This document shows, piece by piece, positions 45,590-54,940 of a DNA stretch of 64,000 nt (position 1 is its first letter; each line of letters opens with the position of its first letter). The notes under the pieces are model-generated. The model was not told the origin of the DNA and made no database searches. It saw only the letters and a list, made by a program, of their open reading frames with translations. Source of the stretch: Croceivirga radicis (GTDB lineage: Bacteria > Bacteroidota > Bacteroidia > Flavobacteriales > Flavobacteriaceae); contig NZ_MTBC01000002.1 of NCBI RefSeq assembly GCF_002072105.2, positions 124,001 through 188,000 on the forward strand, written 5' to 3'. The position numbers and the translations under genes were made by a program.

Positions 45590-46768
45590 TTGAGAATCTT
45601 AGTTTTAAATTCGGGTAGTTCTTCCCTCAAATTTCAATTAATTCAATTACCAGAGCAGTCGGTTTTGGCTAAAGGCGCCATTGAAGAAATCGGAAAAGAA
45701 AAAAGCATTGTAACCTTTTCTTCGGAAGCTAAGGAAGGCGTACAAAAGGAAATGGCTATACCTAATTTTGAAGTTGGTCTTACTGTGGTAGCCCAGTGGT
45801 TAATGGAAGGTACCATAAAGCTCATAGAACAACCGACGGACTTATTTGCCGTTGGTCACCGGGTAGTACATGGTGGAGAGATTTTAAAGAAAAGTATGTT
45901 GGCTACACCAGAGGTGAAGGCAGAGATTAAAAAACTTTTTGGTTTGGCGCCGCTACACAATCCTGCCAATTTAAAAGGTATTGAAGTTGCCGAACAGATT
46001 TTTAAAGGTGTTAAACAATATGCTGTTTTTGATACTTCTTTTTATGCAGATTTACCTGCTAAGGCATATAGATATCCGGTGCCTAAAGAGTGGTATAGAG
46101 ATTATGGGGTGCGGGTATATGGTTTTCACGGAACCTCCCATAAATACGTTGCAACTAAAGGTGTAGATTTTCTAGGTTTGGGAGAAAAGTATAAGGTAAT
46201 TTCTATCCATTTAGGAAATGGTTGTAGCATGGCGGCTATTAAGGATGGAGTTTGTATTGATACAACAATGGGGTTAGGCCCTTTAGCAGGTTTAATGATG
46301 GGTACCCGAAGTGGAGATTTAGACCCTTCTGTTCTTTTTTATTTGCATGAGAAAGGTTTCACAGTTTCCGATTTAAAGGAAAGTGTTAACAAAAAGAGCG
46401 GATTGTTGGGTATTGCGGGTGATAACGATTTGCGGACGGTTTTACAAAAAAGAAAAGATGGGGATAAAGATGCGGCTTTAGCCTTGGCCATTTATACGTA
46501 CCGTATTAAAAAATATATTGGAGCCTATATAGCGGCTTTAGGCGGAATTGATGCATTGATTTTTACAGCAGGGGTAGGAGAGAATAGTGACGACGTGCGA
46601 TGGGAGTCTTGTGAAGGCTTGGATTGTTTTAATATAAATTTGGATGCAGAATTAAACAATAAACGACTTGCTAACACGCGAAATATAGCTAAAGAAAGTT
46701 CTGTGCCTGTTCTAATAGTGCCTACCAATGAAGAATTGGCAATAGCGCTAGAGGTCAATACATTATAA
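45590..46768 (+). CDS. ackA: acetate kinase
   Basis: This 392-aa ASKHA-fold kinase forms ATP and acetate from acetyl phosphate. It opens RILVLNSGSSSLKFQL, then has VGHRVVHGGE, FHGTSHKYV, VISIHLGNGCSMAAI, LGPLAGLMMGTRSGDLDPS and FTAGVGENS, all kinase signatures. The start codon is a TTG at 45590, because no ATG fits the conserved N-terminus. It shares a transcript with pta. Confidence 0.95.
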   Translation: MRILVLNSGSSSLKFQLIQLPEQSVLAKGAIEEIGKEKSIVTFSSEAKEGVQKEMAIPNFEVGLTVVAQWLMEGTIKLIEQPTDLFAVGHRVVHGGEILKKSMLATPEVKAEIKKLFGLAPLHNPANLKGIEVAEQIFKGVKQYAVFDTSFYADLPAKAYRYPVPKEWYRDYGVRVYGFHGTSHKYVATKGVDFLGLGEKYKVISIHLGNGCSMAAIKDGVCIDTTMGLGPLAGLMMGTRSGDLDPSVLFYLHEKGFTVSDLKESVNKKSGLLGIAGDNDLRTVLQKRKDGDKDAALALAIYTYRIKKYIGAYIAALGGIDALIFTAGVGENSDDVRWESCEGLDCFNINLDAELNNKRLANTRNIAKESSVPVLIVPTNEELAIALEVNTL

Positions 46769-46770
46769 CA

Positions 46771-46802
46771 AAAAAGGCTTCCAAATTTGGAAGCCTTTTT
46801 TT
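46771..46802. terminator. bidirectional terminator between ackA and convergent gene
   Basis: AAAAAGGCTTCCAAA and TTTGGAAGCCTTTTT form an almost perfect palindrome centred at 46785, with T-runs on both strands. Confidence 0.92.
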
Positions 46803-46808
46803 GTTCAT

Positions 46809-48443
46809 TTATTCGTCCATACATTCCTTATAAGCTTTCATAAAAGCAATTAGGTCTTCAGAATTATTTCTAAATTCTTTTTCTTTAACCCTTTCCCCTA
46901 AGTCTGGACAAGTTTCTCCAAGCATTGCACCTAACTGTTTTCTAAAACCTAAAGCCCATTTAGTAGATAAGGTAGATTCTCCTGCTTTGGAACCTTTCTG
47001 CATAATCACCAATTCGTTATTTCTAAATTGGTACAACTTAAAGTATTTAGAACTATATAGGCGTTTAACAAATTTGTGCCCTGTATTTGCTTTGTTCAAG
47101 GTAACCGCTTCTGCAGCTTCTTTAAAAGGTATGGTATAAAGTTTCTCTCCGTTACCAAAAACTACCATATCCACTTCACTTGCTGCTATGGTTCTTGGTA
47201 CAGTCTTACCTTCAAAATCCTTTACAAAAACAGATAGTTTGTTGTATAAGCTAGTTAGTTTGGTCATGTTTACATACCCTGCTAGGGTATCGCCACTTTG
47301 CATCATAACGTAAGATAGGGAGTAATCTGGGTGGTTGGCAGCATCAAATTCCTCTTCGTCTTCTTGGTTGTTATCGGCTACTTGGTTAGCTTCTACAGCG
47401 TTAAAACCAGTTTTGTCTTCTGTTATGATTTCAAAATGTCTTGTGTTAACTTGATTTTTGTCAAAAAGTTCGGCAAGTTGGTCGGCTCTTTTTATCAAGC
47501 GTTTTCCGTCTCCTTTGTCGTAATCGTTTTCTATAATCTTGTTACCGTAAATTTTAGCATTTTCTATATCATCTAATAGTAAGTAGATATGGCCTAAATT
47601 ATAATAGGCACCATACCTTAATTTTTTAGATTTTTTGTCGTCTCCAGGGTATTTTCCTGGGATACTTTCAAAGTAAGAAATAGCAGGTTGTAAGCTTTCT
47701 TTAACACCGTTTACAGGTTCTTGGGCCTTCATACCCTTAAAAGCGGCTTCAATAGTACTCCATGCTTCCTTTTGTGCTGGATTTTCAGGATGCTTTTTAG
47801 AATTTAAAATCCAAAAAAGTCGCATTGGTTTAATTGGCACATAGCCATAAAGTTCATTCACCCTAAAATTTAAATTATCAATTACGGATTTAACATATTC
47901 CATACGCAGCGTACGGTAGTTCATGCTTTTAACATAGGTTGCCGCTGATTTATAATTTCTGGTCCAATCACCTTCTTTCTTTAATTCGTCTTTATAAGTT
48001 AAGAGGTAATTTAGGTTTTCATCTACTGATTTTATTGTTACCCTACCATCTGTAGTATAGTTAACAATACCTCTATATTCAGTGTAAGATTTTTCGTTAC
48101 CATCTTTATCTTTTTCTGTTTTAGTTCTTCTTTCTATGTCTGTACTAGTAATATTTACATCTAATAAAGTACTGTTAATGGTTAGATACGCATCTCTTTC
48201 TAATTTGGTAAATCCGTTAATGTTAATTTTAGACTCAAAGTAGTTTTGCGGAAATGCAGAGGTTAGGCTTTCAGAATTAGAACTTACTATACTATAGGTT
48301 CTGTTGGCATCTTCTACCACGGGCTTAATAGGTAGCCTTACAAACGAAGGATAAATGACATGTTTTTTAAGATTAGCGCTTTGGCCAAATATAAAATTGG
48401 CACATGTGCATACTAGGAAAGCAAATAGAATTTGTTTCTTCAT
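46809..48443 (-). CDS. secreted protein of unknown function with TPR-like segment
   Basis: This 544-aa protein has a signal peptide (MKKQILFAFLVCTCANFIFGQ). A helical region near 255-315 reads like two TPR units, SLQPAISYFESIPGKYPG and YYNLGHIYLLLDDIENAKIYGNKI, followed by an acidic linker (about 350-370, NQEDEEEFDAANHPD). The C-terminal part includes SGDTLAGYVNMTKL and VVFGNGEKLYTIPF, resembling small beta-rich domains of secreted flavobacterial proteins. I do not recognise a full family. It could be periplasmic or surface-exposed. It is flanked by a shared terminator and a 326-base gap. Confidence 0.75.
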   Translation of the reverse strand: MKKQILFAFLVCTCANFIFGQSANLKKHVIYPSFVRLPIKPVVEDANRTYSIVSSNSESLTSAFPQNYFESKININGFTKLERDAYLTINSTLLDVNITSTDIERRTKTEKDKDGNEKSYTEYRGIVNYTTDGRVTIKSVDENLNYLLTYKDELKKEGDWTRNYKSAATYVKSMNYRTLRMEYVKSVIDNLNFRVNELYGYVPIKPMRLFWILNSKKHPENPAQKEAWSTIEAAFKGMKAQEPVNGVKESLQPAISYFESIPGKYPGDDKKSKKLRYGAYYNLGHIYLLLDDIENAKIYGNKIIENDYDKGDGKRLIKRADQLAELFDKNQVNTRHFEIITEDKTGFNAVEANQVADNNQEDEEEFDAANHPDYSLSYVMMQSGDTLAGYVNMTKLTSLYNKLSVFVKDFEGKTVPRTIAASEVDMVVFGNGEKLYTIPFKEAAEAVTLNKANTGHKFVKRLYSSKYFKLYQFRNNELVIMQKGSKAGESTLSTKWALGFRKQLGAMLGETCPDLGERVKEKEFRNNSEDLIAFMKAYKECMDE

Positions 48444-48769
48444 GGTTTAGTTTAATAGAATTATAATTGGTTTAAAATCACAGATTGTATTAGTTCCGAA
48501 GACCCTATTGGTGTAGTGAAAACGGGGATTTTATAACATTTAAGTGTAAAAATCTTAAAAAAATCTTAAAAAATCAAATCGTAGAGAAAACTTTCGATAA
48601 ACGGTATCGCATATGTGCACCTCTCTTTAAAAAGGCAGGTAACTACTAGAGAAGACATATATAAGGTCTACTTATTTGTCCTATTTGGTAAGTTTATAAA
48701 TTAATGCAAGATTTTTATTTTCTCACAGAAGTAGTTCTTAGGTAATAAATGCTATTGATAGGTTTAAAA
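48444..48769. other. 326-bp gap upstream of the secreted TPR-like gene
   Basis: There is no gene here. The promoter of the leftward secreted gene must lie in it, but no exact TAnnTTTG was recognised. AATCTTAAAAA occurs twice in tandem near 48551-48572 (period 11), which gives phased A-tracts likely to bend the DNA. Nothing else was recognised, and no terminator for the GH29 gene (ending at 48770) was found. Confidence 0.5.
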
Positions 48770-50068
48770 TTATTTGACCGTAACTTCTAGTATTAAGTCT
48801 ATACTATTCAAAAGTTCTTTGGGTAGCTTAATAACCGTTCCAAATTCCGTGTTTTTGTAATCTAGTTTTTCCTTGCTCTTAAAAATAGAGACGTTTTTAA
48901 CCGGTTCATCTATTTTGGGCAATAGGAAATTCTCATCTTTCCATTCTAAAATATGAACATAGATAGTCTTACCTTTTTTTGTGGTAACGCCCCATATCTG
49001 TGGTGCTATAGGACCGCTTCTAGTGCCATAAATGCTTTCCCCGTATTGCTTGGTCCACGCTCCAATTTCTGATAATGTTTTACGAAATTCAGGCTGAATC
49101 TTTCCATTGGGCATTGGGCCTACATTAAGTAAAAAATTACTATTGTGGCCTGCTGCCTTTACCAAATACTGAATTAGTTCTTTTTTGCTTTTATACGCTT
49201 TGTCTTGTAAGGAGAAACCCCATTTGCTGGCCATGGTTTCTGCAGTTTCTAAGGGTAGGCTACCAATTTTAGATTCACCACTAAAACCTCCTTTGTTTTC
49301 TCCTGGTAAATCTTTTTCAAACATTTGAAAATCCTCACCTGGTTTAGGTGTTAAATGATGGTTGCTTCCAATCAAGGCAGCTGGTTGCAAACTATGAATA
49401 AGCTTATAGGTTTTGTCTAACTGCCAATTAGCTTCTTTTTTATCCCACCAGCCATCAAACCAAATACCTGCAACATCCCCATAGTTGGTAAGCAATTCAG
49501 ATAATTGCTCGTTCATGTAGTCTATATAATTTTCCCAATTACCATTTGCTGGTCTTCCGGCACTTTTTCCGGTAGTGCCTCTTGGGTAATAATCTGGATG
49601 GTGCCAATCTAATTGTGAATAATAAAAAAACAGTTTAAGGTTGTGCTTTTTACAAGCAGCGGCTAGCTCTTTTAAAATATCCTTTTTATAAGCCGTGCGG
49701 TCCATAATATCCCAATCCGATATTTTACTGTCATACATGGCAAAACCATCATGGTGTTTGGTTGTAATGGTAATATATTTCATGCCTGCGTCTTTAGCCA
49801 TCAATACCCATTCTTCTGCATTAAAGGCTGTTGGATTAAAAAAAGGCGCTATTTTCTCGTAGGTTTCAATGTCAATTTTTTCGGTTTCCATAACCCATTC
49901 ATGTTGCCCCAAAACGGAATAAATGCCCCAATGGATAAATAGTCCAAATTTAGCATCCAGGAACCAGGCTCTATTTTTAAGGTTTGCTTGTGTAGGGGTA
50001 TATTCTTGGGCATTTAGATTAATACAACATAAAAGACAAATTGTATAAAGAACAATTCTTTTCATCAT
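48770..50068 (-). CDS. alpha-L-fucosidase, GH29
   Basis: This 432-aa secreted glycosidase removes terminal alpha-L-fucose. It has a signal peptide (about residues 1-21, ending NLNAQ). GH29 features are KFGLFIHWGIYSVLGQHEWV, YITITTKHHDGFAMYDS, and YGDVAGIWFDGWWDKK, whose Asp is the expected nucleophile. GPMPNGKIQPEF is also typical. No SusC/SusD pair or sulfatase gene is nearby, so it is not in a polysaccharide utilisation locus. The fucosylated substrate (algal or glycoprotein glycan) is unknown. Confidence 0.93.
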   Translation of the reverse strand: MMKRIVLYTICLLCCINLNAQEYTPTQANLKNRAWFLDAKFGLFIHWGIYSVLGQHEWVMETEKIDIETYEKIAPFFNPTAFNAEEWVLMAKDAGMKYITITTKHHDGFAMYDSKISDWDIMDRTAYKKDILKELAAACKKHNLKLFFYYSQLDWHHPDYYPRGTTGKSAGRPANGNWENYIDYMNEQLSELLTNYGDVAGIWFDGWWDKKEANWQLDKTYKLIHSLQPAALIGSNHHLTPKPGEDFQMFEKDLPGENKGGFSGESKIGSLPLETAETMASKWGFSLQDKAYKSKKELIQYLVKAAGHNSNFLLNVGPMPNGKIQPEFRKTLSEIGAWTKQYGESIYGTRSGPIAPQIWGVTTKKGKTIYVHILEWKDENFLLPKIDEPVKNVSIFKSKEKLDYKNTEFGTVIKLPKELLNSIDLILEVTVK

Positions 50069-50301
50069 TAATGGGTTTGGTTGGTTTCTTATATAAAGAT
50101 AGGCTACTTTAATTTAAATCATGTTCTGGTGCTTTTAGTTAAATATTGACCTAAGAAAAGAACTTATGGTTACTTATTTAACCTAAAGTTTAGATAAAAT
50201 TGCGGTTTAGAGGTAATATAGCATAGTTATTGGAAAACTAATTGGATGCCTAAGCTATCCTTACTTTGGAATTTTGTACCCTAAAATAAAATGGAATTGT
50301 T

Positions 50302-50859
50302 ATGAAACATACAAGATTCTATCCAACAGCATGGCAGCAAATTCCGTATGCATTTGGTAATGCTACTAGTACGGAAAATGGGGAAGAGGTATTTGAGGTG
50401 GTTTTAAAGAACGAAATGGTTCAAGAACTTGAAGTTTCTGAGATGGTGCTTAATTTATCAAAGATTACTGCTATTGCAGATAGCGGAGAAGAATATAAGG
50501 TCCTAGATTTTTTTGGTCAAAATGGAGTACAATTAAAGAGCATGTATAGTGGTCTGTTTTTACAAACCAAACAAATGATGCAATTACCGCTGGGAACATA
50601 TACTGGTTTGCGTTTTTATTTAAATGGCAATGGTAACACCTTTTCCTATAGTGATGGCTTAAAAGAACAAGCCAATGAATTTGAGTATTTAGAGTTCAAT
50701 TTGGAGAAAGTACTAAAGATTTCATCTAATCAAGGACTGGTTAAATTGTGGTTCGATTTAAAACCCTACAAATTCGGTATTAAGTGGAATGCTTTTATAG
50801 ATACATTTAAGGTGGGTAAAAAACAGCGACCAAGATTAGCGGGTAGTTTTGGAAATTAA
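50302..50859 (+). CDS. hypothetical protein, 185 aa
   Basis: This soluble, beta-rich protein starts MKHTRFYPTAWQQIPYAFGN. It has no signal peptide, membrane helix or motif I recognise. Alternating strands such as VLNLSKITAIADSGEEYKVLDFFG and GTYTGLRFYLNGNGNTFSY suggest a beta-sandwich. A terminator follows closely, and the frame is intact. No function is proposed. Confidence 0.65.
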   Translation: MKHTRFYPTAWQQIPYAFGNATSTENGEEVFEVVLKNEMVQELEVSEMVLNLSKITAIADSGEEYKVLDFFGQNGVQLKSMYSGLFLQTKQMMQLPLGTYTGLRFYLNGNGNTFSYSDGLKEQANEFEYLEFNLEKVLKISSNQGLVKLWFDLKPYKFGIKWNAFIDTFKVGKKQRPRLAGSFGN

Positions 50860-50880
50860 ATGGTAGAAATAAATTATAAT

Positions 50881-50909
50881 AAAAAAGCACCCAAACGGGT
50901 GCTTTTTTT
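50881..50909. terminator. bidirectional terminator between hypothetical gene and polA
   Basis: AAAAAAGCACCC (50881-50892) pairs with GGGTGCTTTTTT (50897-50908) around AAAC. Both strands end in T-runs, so it closes the 185-aa gene rightward and polA leftward. Confidence 0.92.
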
Positions 50910-50911
50910 AT

Positions 50912-53746
50912 TTAATGTGCTTCTAACCAATTTTGCCCTATGCCTACTTCCACATCCAAAGGAACAGATAGTTTGTAGGCGTTTTCCATTTCAGATTGTA
51001 TCAATTGCTTCATTTCTTCCAACTCATCCTTATGGCAATCAAAAACCAATTCATCATGTACCTGTAATAACATTTTGGTTTTGTATTTGCCTTCTTCTAA
51101 TTTCTTATGGATATTGATCATGGCAATTTTTATGATATCGGCTGCACTACCTTGTATAGGGGCGTTAACGGCATTACGCTCTGCAGCACCACGTACTACT
51201 TGGTTTCCGGCATTTATATCTTTTAAGTATCTACGCCTGCCTAGAACGGTCTGTACATAGCCATTTTCACGTGCAAAGTCTACTTGTTCACTTATATAAT
51301 TTCTAAGTTTAGGGTAGGTTTTGTAATAGGTATCTATTAATTCTTTGGCTTCGGCGCGGCTTAAATCGGTTTGGTTGCTAAGACCAAAAGCAGATACACC
51401 GTAAATTATTCCAAAGTTTACTGTTTTGGCGTTGCTACGCTGTTCACGAGTAACCTCTTCTAGCGGTACACCAAACACCTTTGATGCGGTTGATGCATGA
51501 ATATCCATACCGTTTTTAAAAGCCTCTATCATGGTGTCTTCTTCACTTAATGCAGCAATGATGCGTAGCTCTATTTGAGAATAATCTGCGGCCAAGAGTA
51601 TATAGTTTTCATCTCTAGGTACAAAAGCTTTACGTACTTGTCTGCCGCGTTCTGTTCTTATAGGTATATTTTGTAGGTTGGGATTATTACTACTTAAACG
51701 GCCCGTTGCGGCAACGGTTTGCATGTAATCTGTATGTACTCTACCGGTTGCTTCTTCTACTTGTTCTGGTAATGCATCAACATAAGTACTTTTAAGCTTG
51801 GTAAGGCCACGATAGTCCAGAACGTGCTTTATAATTTCGTGTTCTTTTGCTAGGTAAGACAATACATCTTCAGATGTGGAGAATTGTCCAGTTTTGGTCT
51901 TTTTAGGCTTGTCCACCAACTTAAGTTTGCCAAATAATATTTCGCCTAGTTGTTTAGGGGAACCTATATTGAATTCTTCTCCGGCTGCCTTAAATACTTT
52001 TTGTTCTAAGCTCTTTATGTCGTTATCTAATTCTGTAGATAGGGAGTTAAGAAAATTTTTGTCCAGATTTATACCTTCAGATTCCATGTCTGCTAAGACA
52101 CGCAACAAAGGAATTTCTATTTCTTCAAATAATTTGGTGGTTTTAGCTTCTTCTAGCTCTGGCTTAAAATGTTGTGCCAATTGAAAGGTTACATCTGCAT
52201 CTTCTACGGCATACTCTGTTTGTTTATCTAATGGAACCTGCCGCATGCTTAATTGATTTTTTCCTTTTTTACCAATAAGCTCGGTTATGGAAACGGGAGT
52301 GTAATTTAAATAGGTTTCTGATAGTACATCCATATTATGCCGCATGTCTGGATTAATAAGATAGTGGGCCAACATGGTGTCGAAAAGTTTTCCTTTGACA
52401 TCTACTCCATAACGATGCATTACTTTAATATCATACTTTAAGTTTTGCCCTATTTTTTCAATAGTATCAGATTCAAAGAAAGGCCTTACCAGTTCAATTT
52501 TTTCCTTAGCTGCCAATTGGTCTTCTGGAAAGGGAAGATAGAAGCCCTTACCAACATTCCAGCTAAAGGCAATACCTACCAATTCTGCTTCTAACGGATT
52601 CAAAGAAGTGGTTTCCGTATCAAAACAAACCGAAGTTTGTTGTAATAACTGCTGCAAAAACAATTCGGTAGCCATGCCATCTTCTACCAATTGATAATGA
52701 TGGCTTACATCTTTAATGGTTTTACGGCTATTGGTTTCTGCAATAGTGGCGGCCGCCTCTGCGGGGTCTCCACCAAATAAGGTAAATTGTCCACTGCCTG
52801 CTACTTTAGCTTCTTTTTTGGCAGTTGGTGTGTTGCTTATCTGGGTACCGGCATCTGCTTCACCAGCATACAATTTTAAAAATTGGTCTTTTAGACGTCT
52901 AAATTCCAATTCTTCAAAAAGCTCTTGTACTTTTTCAGCATCTGGCGGACAAATTTCATAATCATCTGCATCAAAAGTTACTTCGCAATCAGTCTTGATT
53001 TCTGCAAGTTGTCGGGATAGTCTACCTAGTTCCGCATTTGCTTCAACCTTTTCTTTCATTTTTCCTTTTAACTGGTCCGTATTGGCCAGCAAGCCTTCCA
53101 TGCTACCAAACTGTTCCAGAAACTTCTTTGCGGTTTTGTCTCCAACACCAGGTAATCCAGGTATGTTATCGCTCGCATCGCCCATCATCCCTAAATAATC
53201 TATAACCTGTTCTGGGCGTTCTACTCCAAATCTTTTTTGCACCTCTGGAATACCCCAAATCTCTATACCATTACCCATACGGGCTGGGCGGTACATAAAG
53301 ATGTTTTCACTTACTAATTGCCCAAAATCTTTATCTGGAGTCACCATAAACACCTTGTAGCCTTCTTTTTCGGCCTGCTTGGATAGCGTACCAATTAAAT
53401 CATCCGCCTCATAACCCTCTAGTTCTACAACAGGTATCTTCATTGCCTTTAAAATGCTTTGTATATAGGGTACGGCAATTTTGATAGCCTCTGGGGTTTC
53501 GTCTCTGTTTGCCTTATATTCCTCAAACATTTCTGTGCGTTCCACGCTACCACCTTTGTCAAATGCAACGGCCAAATGGTCTGGTTGCTCTCTTCGCATC
53601 ACATCAAAAAGCGAATTCATAAATCCCATAATGGCACTGGTATCCATACCTTTGCTGTTAATACGGGGATTTTTAATTAAAGCGTAATAGCCTCGAAAAA
53701 TTAGGGCATAGGCATCTAAAAGAAATAGTCTTTTTTGTTCGGACAT
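50912..53746 (-). CDS. polA: DNA polymerase I
   Basis: This 944-aa repair and Okazaki-fragment polymerase contains all three domains. The 5'-3' exonuclease (about 1-290) has FLLDAYALIFRGYYAL and the helix-hairpin-helix GLPGVGDKTAKKFL. The 3'-5' exonuclease (about 350-540) keeps its acidic residues in CFDTETTSLN and YAVEDADVTFQL. The polymerase domain has LLAADYSQIELRIIAALS, FGIIYGVSAFGLSN and LLQVHDELVFDC. It stands alone. Confidence 0.97.
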   Translation of the reverse strand: MSEQKRLFLLDAYALIFRGYYALIKNPRINSKGMDTSAIMGFMNSLFDVMRREQPDHLAVAFDKGGSVERTEMFEEYKANRDETPEAIKIAVPYIQSILKAMKIPVVELEGYEADDLIGTLSKQAEKEGYKVFMVTPDKDFGQLVSENIFMYRPARMGNGIEIWGIPEVQKRFGVERPEQVIDYLGMMGDASDNIPGLPGVGDKTAKKFLEQFGSMEGLLANTDQLKGKMKEKVEANAELGRLSRQLAEIKTDCEVTFDADDYEICPPDAEKVQELFEELEFRRLKDQFLKLYAGEADAGTQISNTPTAKKEAKVAGSGQFTLFGGDPAEAAATIAETNSRKTIKDVSHHYQLVEDGMATELFLQQLLQQTSVCFDTETTSLNPLEAELVGIAFSWNVGKGFYLPFPEDQLAAKEKIELVRPFFESDTIEKIGQNLKYDIKVMHRYGVDVKGKLFDTMLAHYLINPDMRHNMDVLSETYLNYTPVSITELIGKKGKNQLSMRQVPLDKQTEYAVEDADVTFQLAQHFKPELEEAKTTKLFEEIEIPLLRVLADMESEGINLDKNFLNSLSTELDNDIKSLEQKVFKAAGEEFNIGSPKQLGEILFGKLKLVDKPKKTKTGQFSTSEDVLSYLAKEHEIIKHVLDYRGLTKLKSTYVDALPEQVEEATGRVHTDYMQTVAATGRLSSNNPNLQNIPIRTERGRQVRKAFVPRDENYILLAADYSQIELRIIAALSEEDTMIEAFKNGMDIHASTASKVFGVPLEEVTREQRSNAKTVNFGIIYGVSAFGLSNQTDLSRAEAKELIDTYYKTYPKLRNYISEQVDFARENGYVQTVLGRRRYLKDINAGNQVVRGAAERNAVNAPIQGSAADIIKIAMINIHKKLEEGKYKTKMLLQVHDELVFDCHKDELEEMKQLIQSEMENAYKLSVPLDVEVGIGQNWLEAH

Positions 53747-53827
53747 CAGATTTGTGTTAGAAGCACGAATTTAAAGATTACCAACGAGATTTAAGAATGG
53801 AACCTTTGGATTAAAGGAATCACAAAA

Positions 53828-53876
53828 AAATAATCGTTCCAATGGGAGGCCTTTGCCAAAATCAGAACGATTATTT
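53828..53876 (-). terminator. terminator-like hairpin with a 25-base loop
   Basis: AAATAATCGTTC (53828-53839) and GAACGATTATTT (53865-53876) are perfect inverted repeats. The 25-base loop contains a smaller stem GGC/GCC. Leftward it ends in seven Ts, 27 bases after the asparaginase stop, so it probably terminates that gene, with an unusually large loop. Confidence 0.65.
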
Positions 53877-53903
53877 CTAGTCATAGGTTTTTAAAATGCT
53901 CGG

Positions 53904-54902
53904 CTAAGCCTTCTCGTAAAAACTTTTGACTTGCACATTTTCATGTCCTTTAGGAGAATATTCCCTATAGGTAAAACCTGGATGCACACAATAACCCCCG
54001 GTTTCGCCATTTTTATTGATAGCCAAGAAACCGATTTGGAAATCCTTACGGTCCTTGTTTTTAGCCATAATACGTTTTACTCCTTCTTCGCAGGCTTCTT
54101 GCGGACTTTTACCTTGCCTCATGAGTTCTACGATTAAAAAACTACCAACGGTACGGATTACTTCTTCGCCCACACCCGTTGCGGTAGCTCCGCCTACTTC
54201 ATTGTCAATGAAAAGTCCTGCGCCTATAATTGGGCTATCACCAACACGGCCAGCCACTTTATAGGCCATTCCACTAGTGGTGCAAGCGCCGGCAATGTCG
54301 CCTTTTTCATCAATGGCAAGCATGCCAATGGTATCATGGTTTTCTATATTGATTATTGTTTCGTATTTAGAAGTTTTCTTCCATTCTTCATACTGTTTTC
54401 TTGTGCTTTCTGTAAAAAGGTCTTCTTTTTTAAATCCTTGCTCATAGGCAAACTGTTCAGCACCTCTACCAGCTAAAACTATATGTGGCGTTTCTTCCAT
54501 TACCTTACGTGCCACAGAAACAGGGTGTGCTATATTTTGTAAATAAACAACAGAACCGCAGTTTCCATCCTTATCCATTATACAGGCGTCTAGGGTTACG
54601 TTACCATCACGGTCTGGCCTGCCACCTTTGCCAACGGTTTCGTTTTTTTCGTCTGCTTCCTCTACACGTACCCCTTCTTCTACAGCATCTAACGCGGTGC
54701 CGCCTTTACTTAAAACTTCCCACGCTTTGGCCGTGGCATTTTTGAAATCCCAAGTACACACCACTATTGGTTTCACTGGATTTGATACGGTGCTGGGTGT
54801 TTCTTTTTTTGTTTCTGTATTGTTACAAGAGGCAATAATTGGTGCAGAAATAGCCGCCGCAGTGGTTAGGCTGGAATTTTTTAAGAATTTTCTCCGTTTC
54901 AT
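53904..54902 (-). CDS. exported glycosylasparaginase (Ntn hydrolase)
   Basis: This 332-aa autocatalytically activated enzyme cleaves the GlcNAc-asparagine bond of glycoproteins or beta-aspartyl links. The maturation nucleophile is T191 in ENHDTIGMLAID. Family regions are CTWDFKNATAKAWEVLSKGGTALDAVE, TLDACIMDKDGNCGSVV, and TTSGMAYKVAGRVGDSPIIGAG. The N-terminus MKRRKFLKNSSLTTAAAI carries twin arginines and an IIASC lipobox, so it is probably a Tat-exported lipoprotein. It is divergent from cutC, with 38 bases between starts. Confidence 0.9.
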   Translation of the reverse strand: MKRRKFLKNSSLTTAAAISAPIIASCNNTETKKETPSTVSNPVKPIVVCTWDFKNATAKAWEVLSKGGTALDAVEEGVRVEEADEKNETVGKGGRPDRDGNVTLDACIMDKDGNCGSVVYLQNIAHPVSVARKVMEETPHIVLAGRGAEQFAYEQGFKKEDLFTESTRKQYEEWKKTSKYETIINIENHDTIGMLAIDEKGDIAGACTTSGMAYKVAGRVGDSPIIGAGLFIDNEVGGATATGVGEEVIRTVGSFLIVELMRQGKSPQEACEEGVKRIMAKNKDRKDFQIGFLAINKNGETGGYCVHPGFTYREYSPKGHENVQVKSFYEKA

Positions 54903-54940
54903 CTATGGTTGTTTATTTTTAGCTTTTTAAATATAGGAAT

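Noticed and set aside
48551-48572. Tandem AATCTTAAAAA as a functional repeat
   Set aside because: Only two copies in AT-rich sequence; best read as possible DNA curvature.
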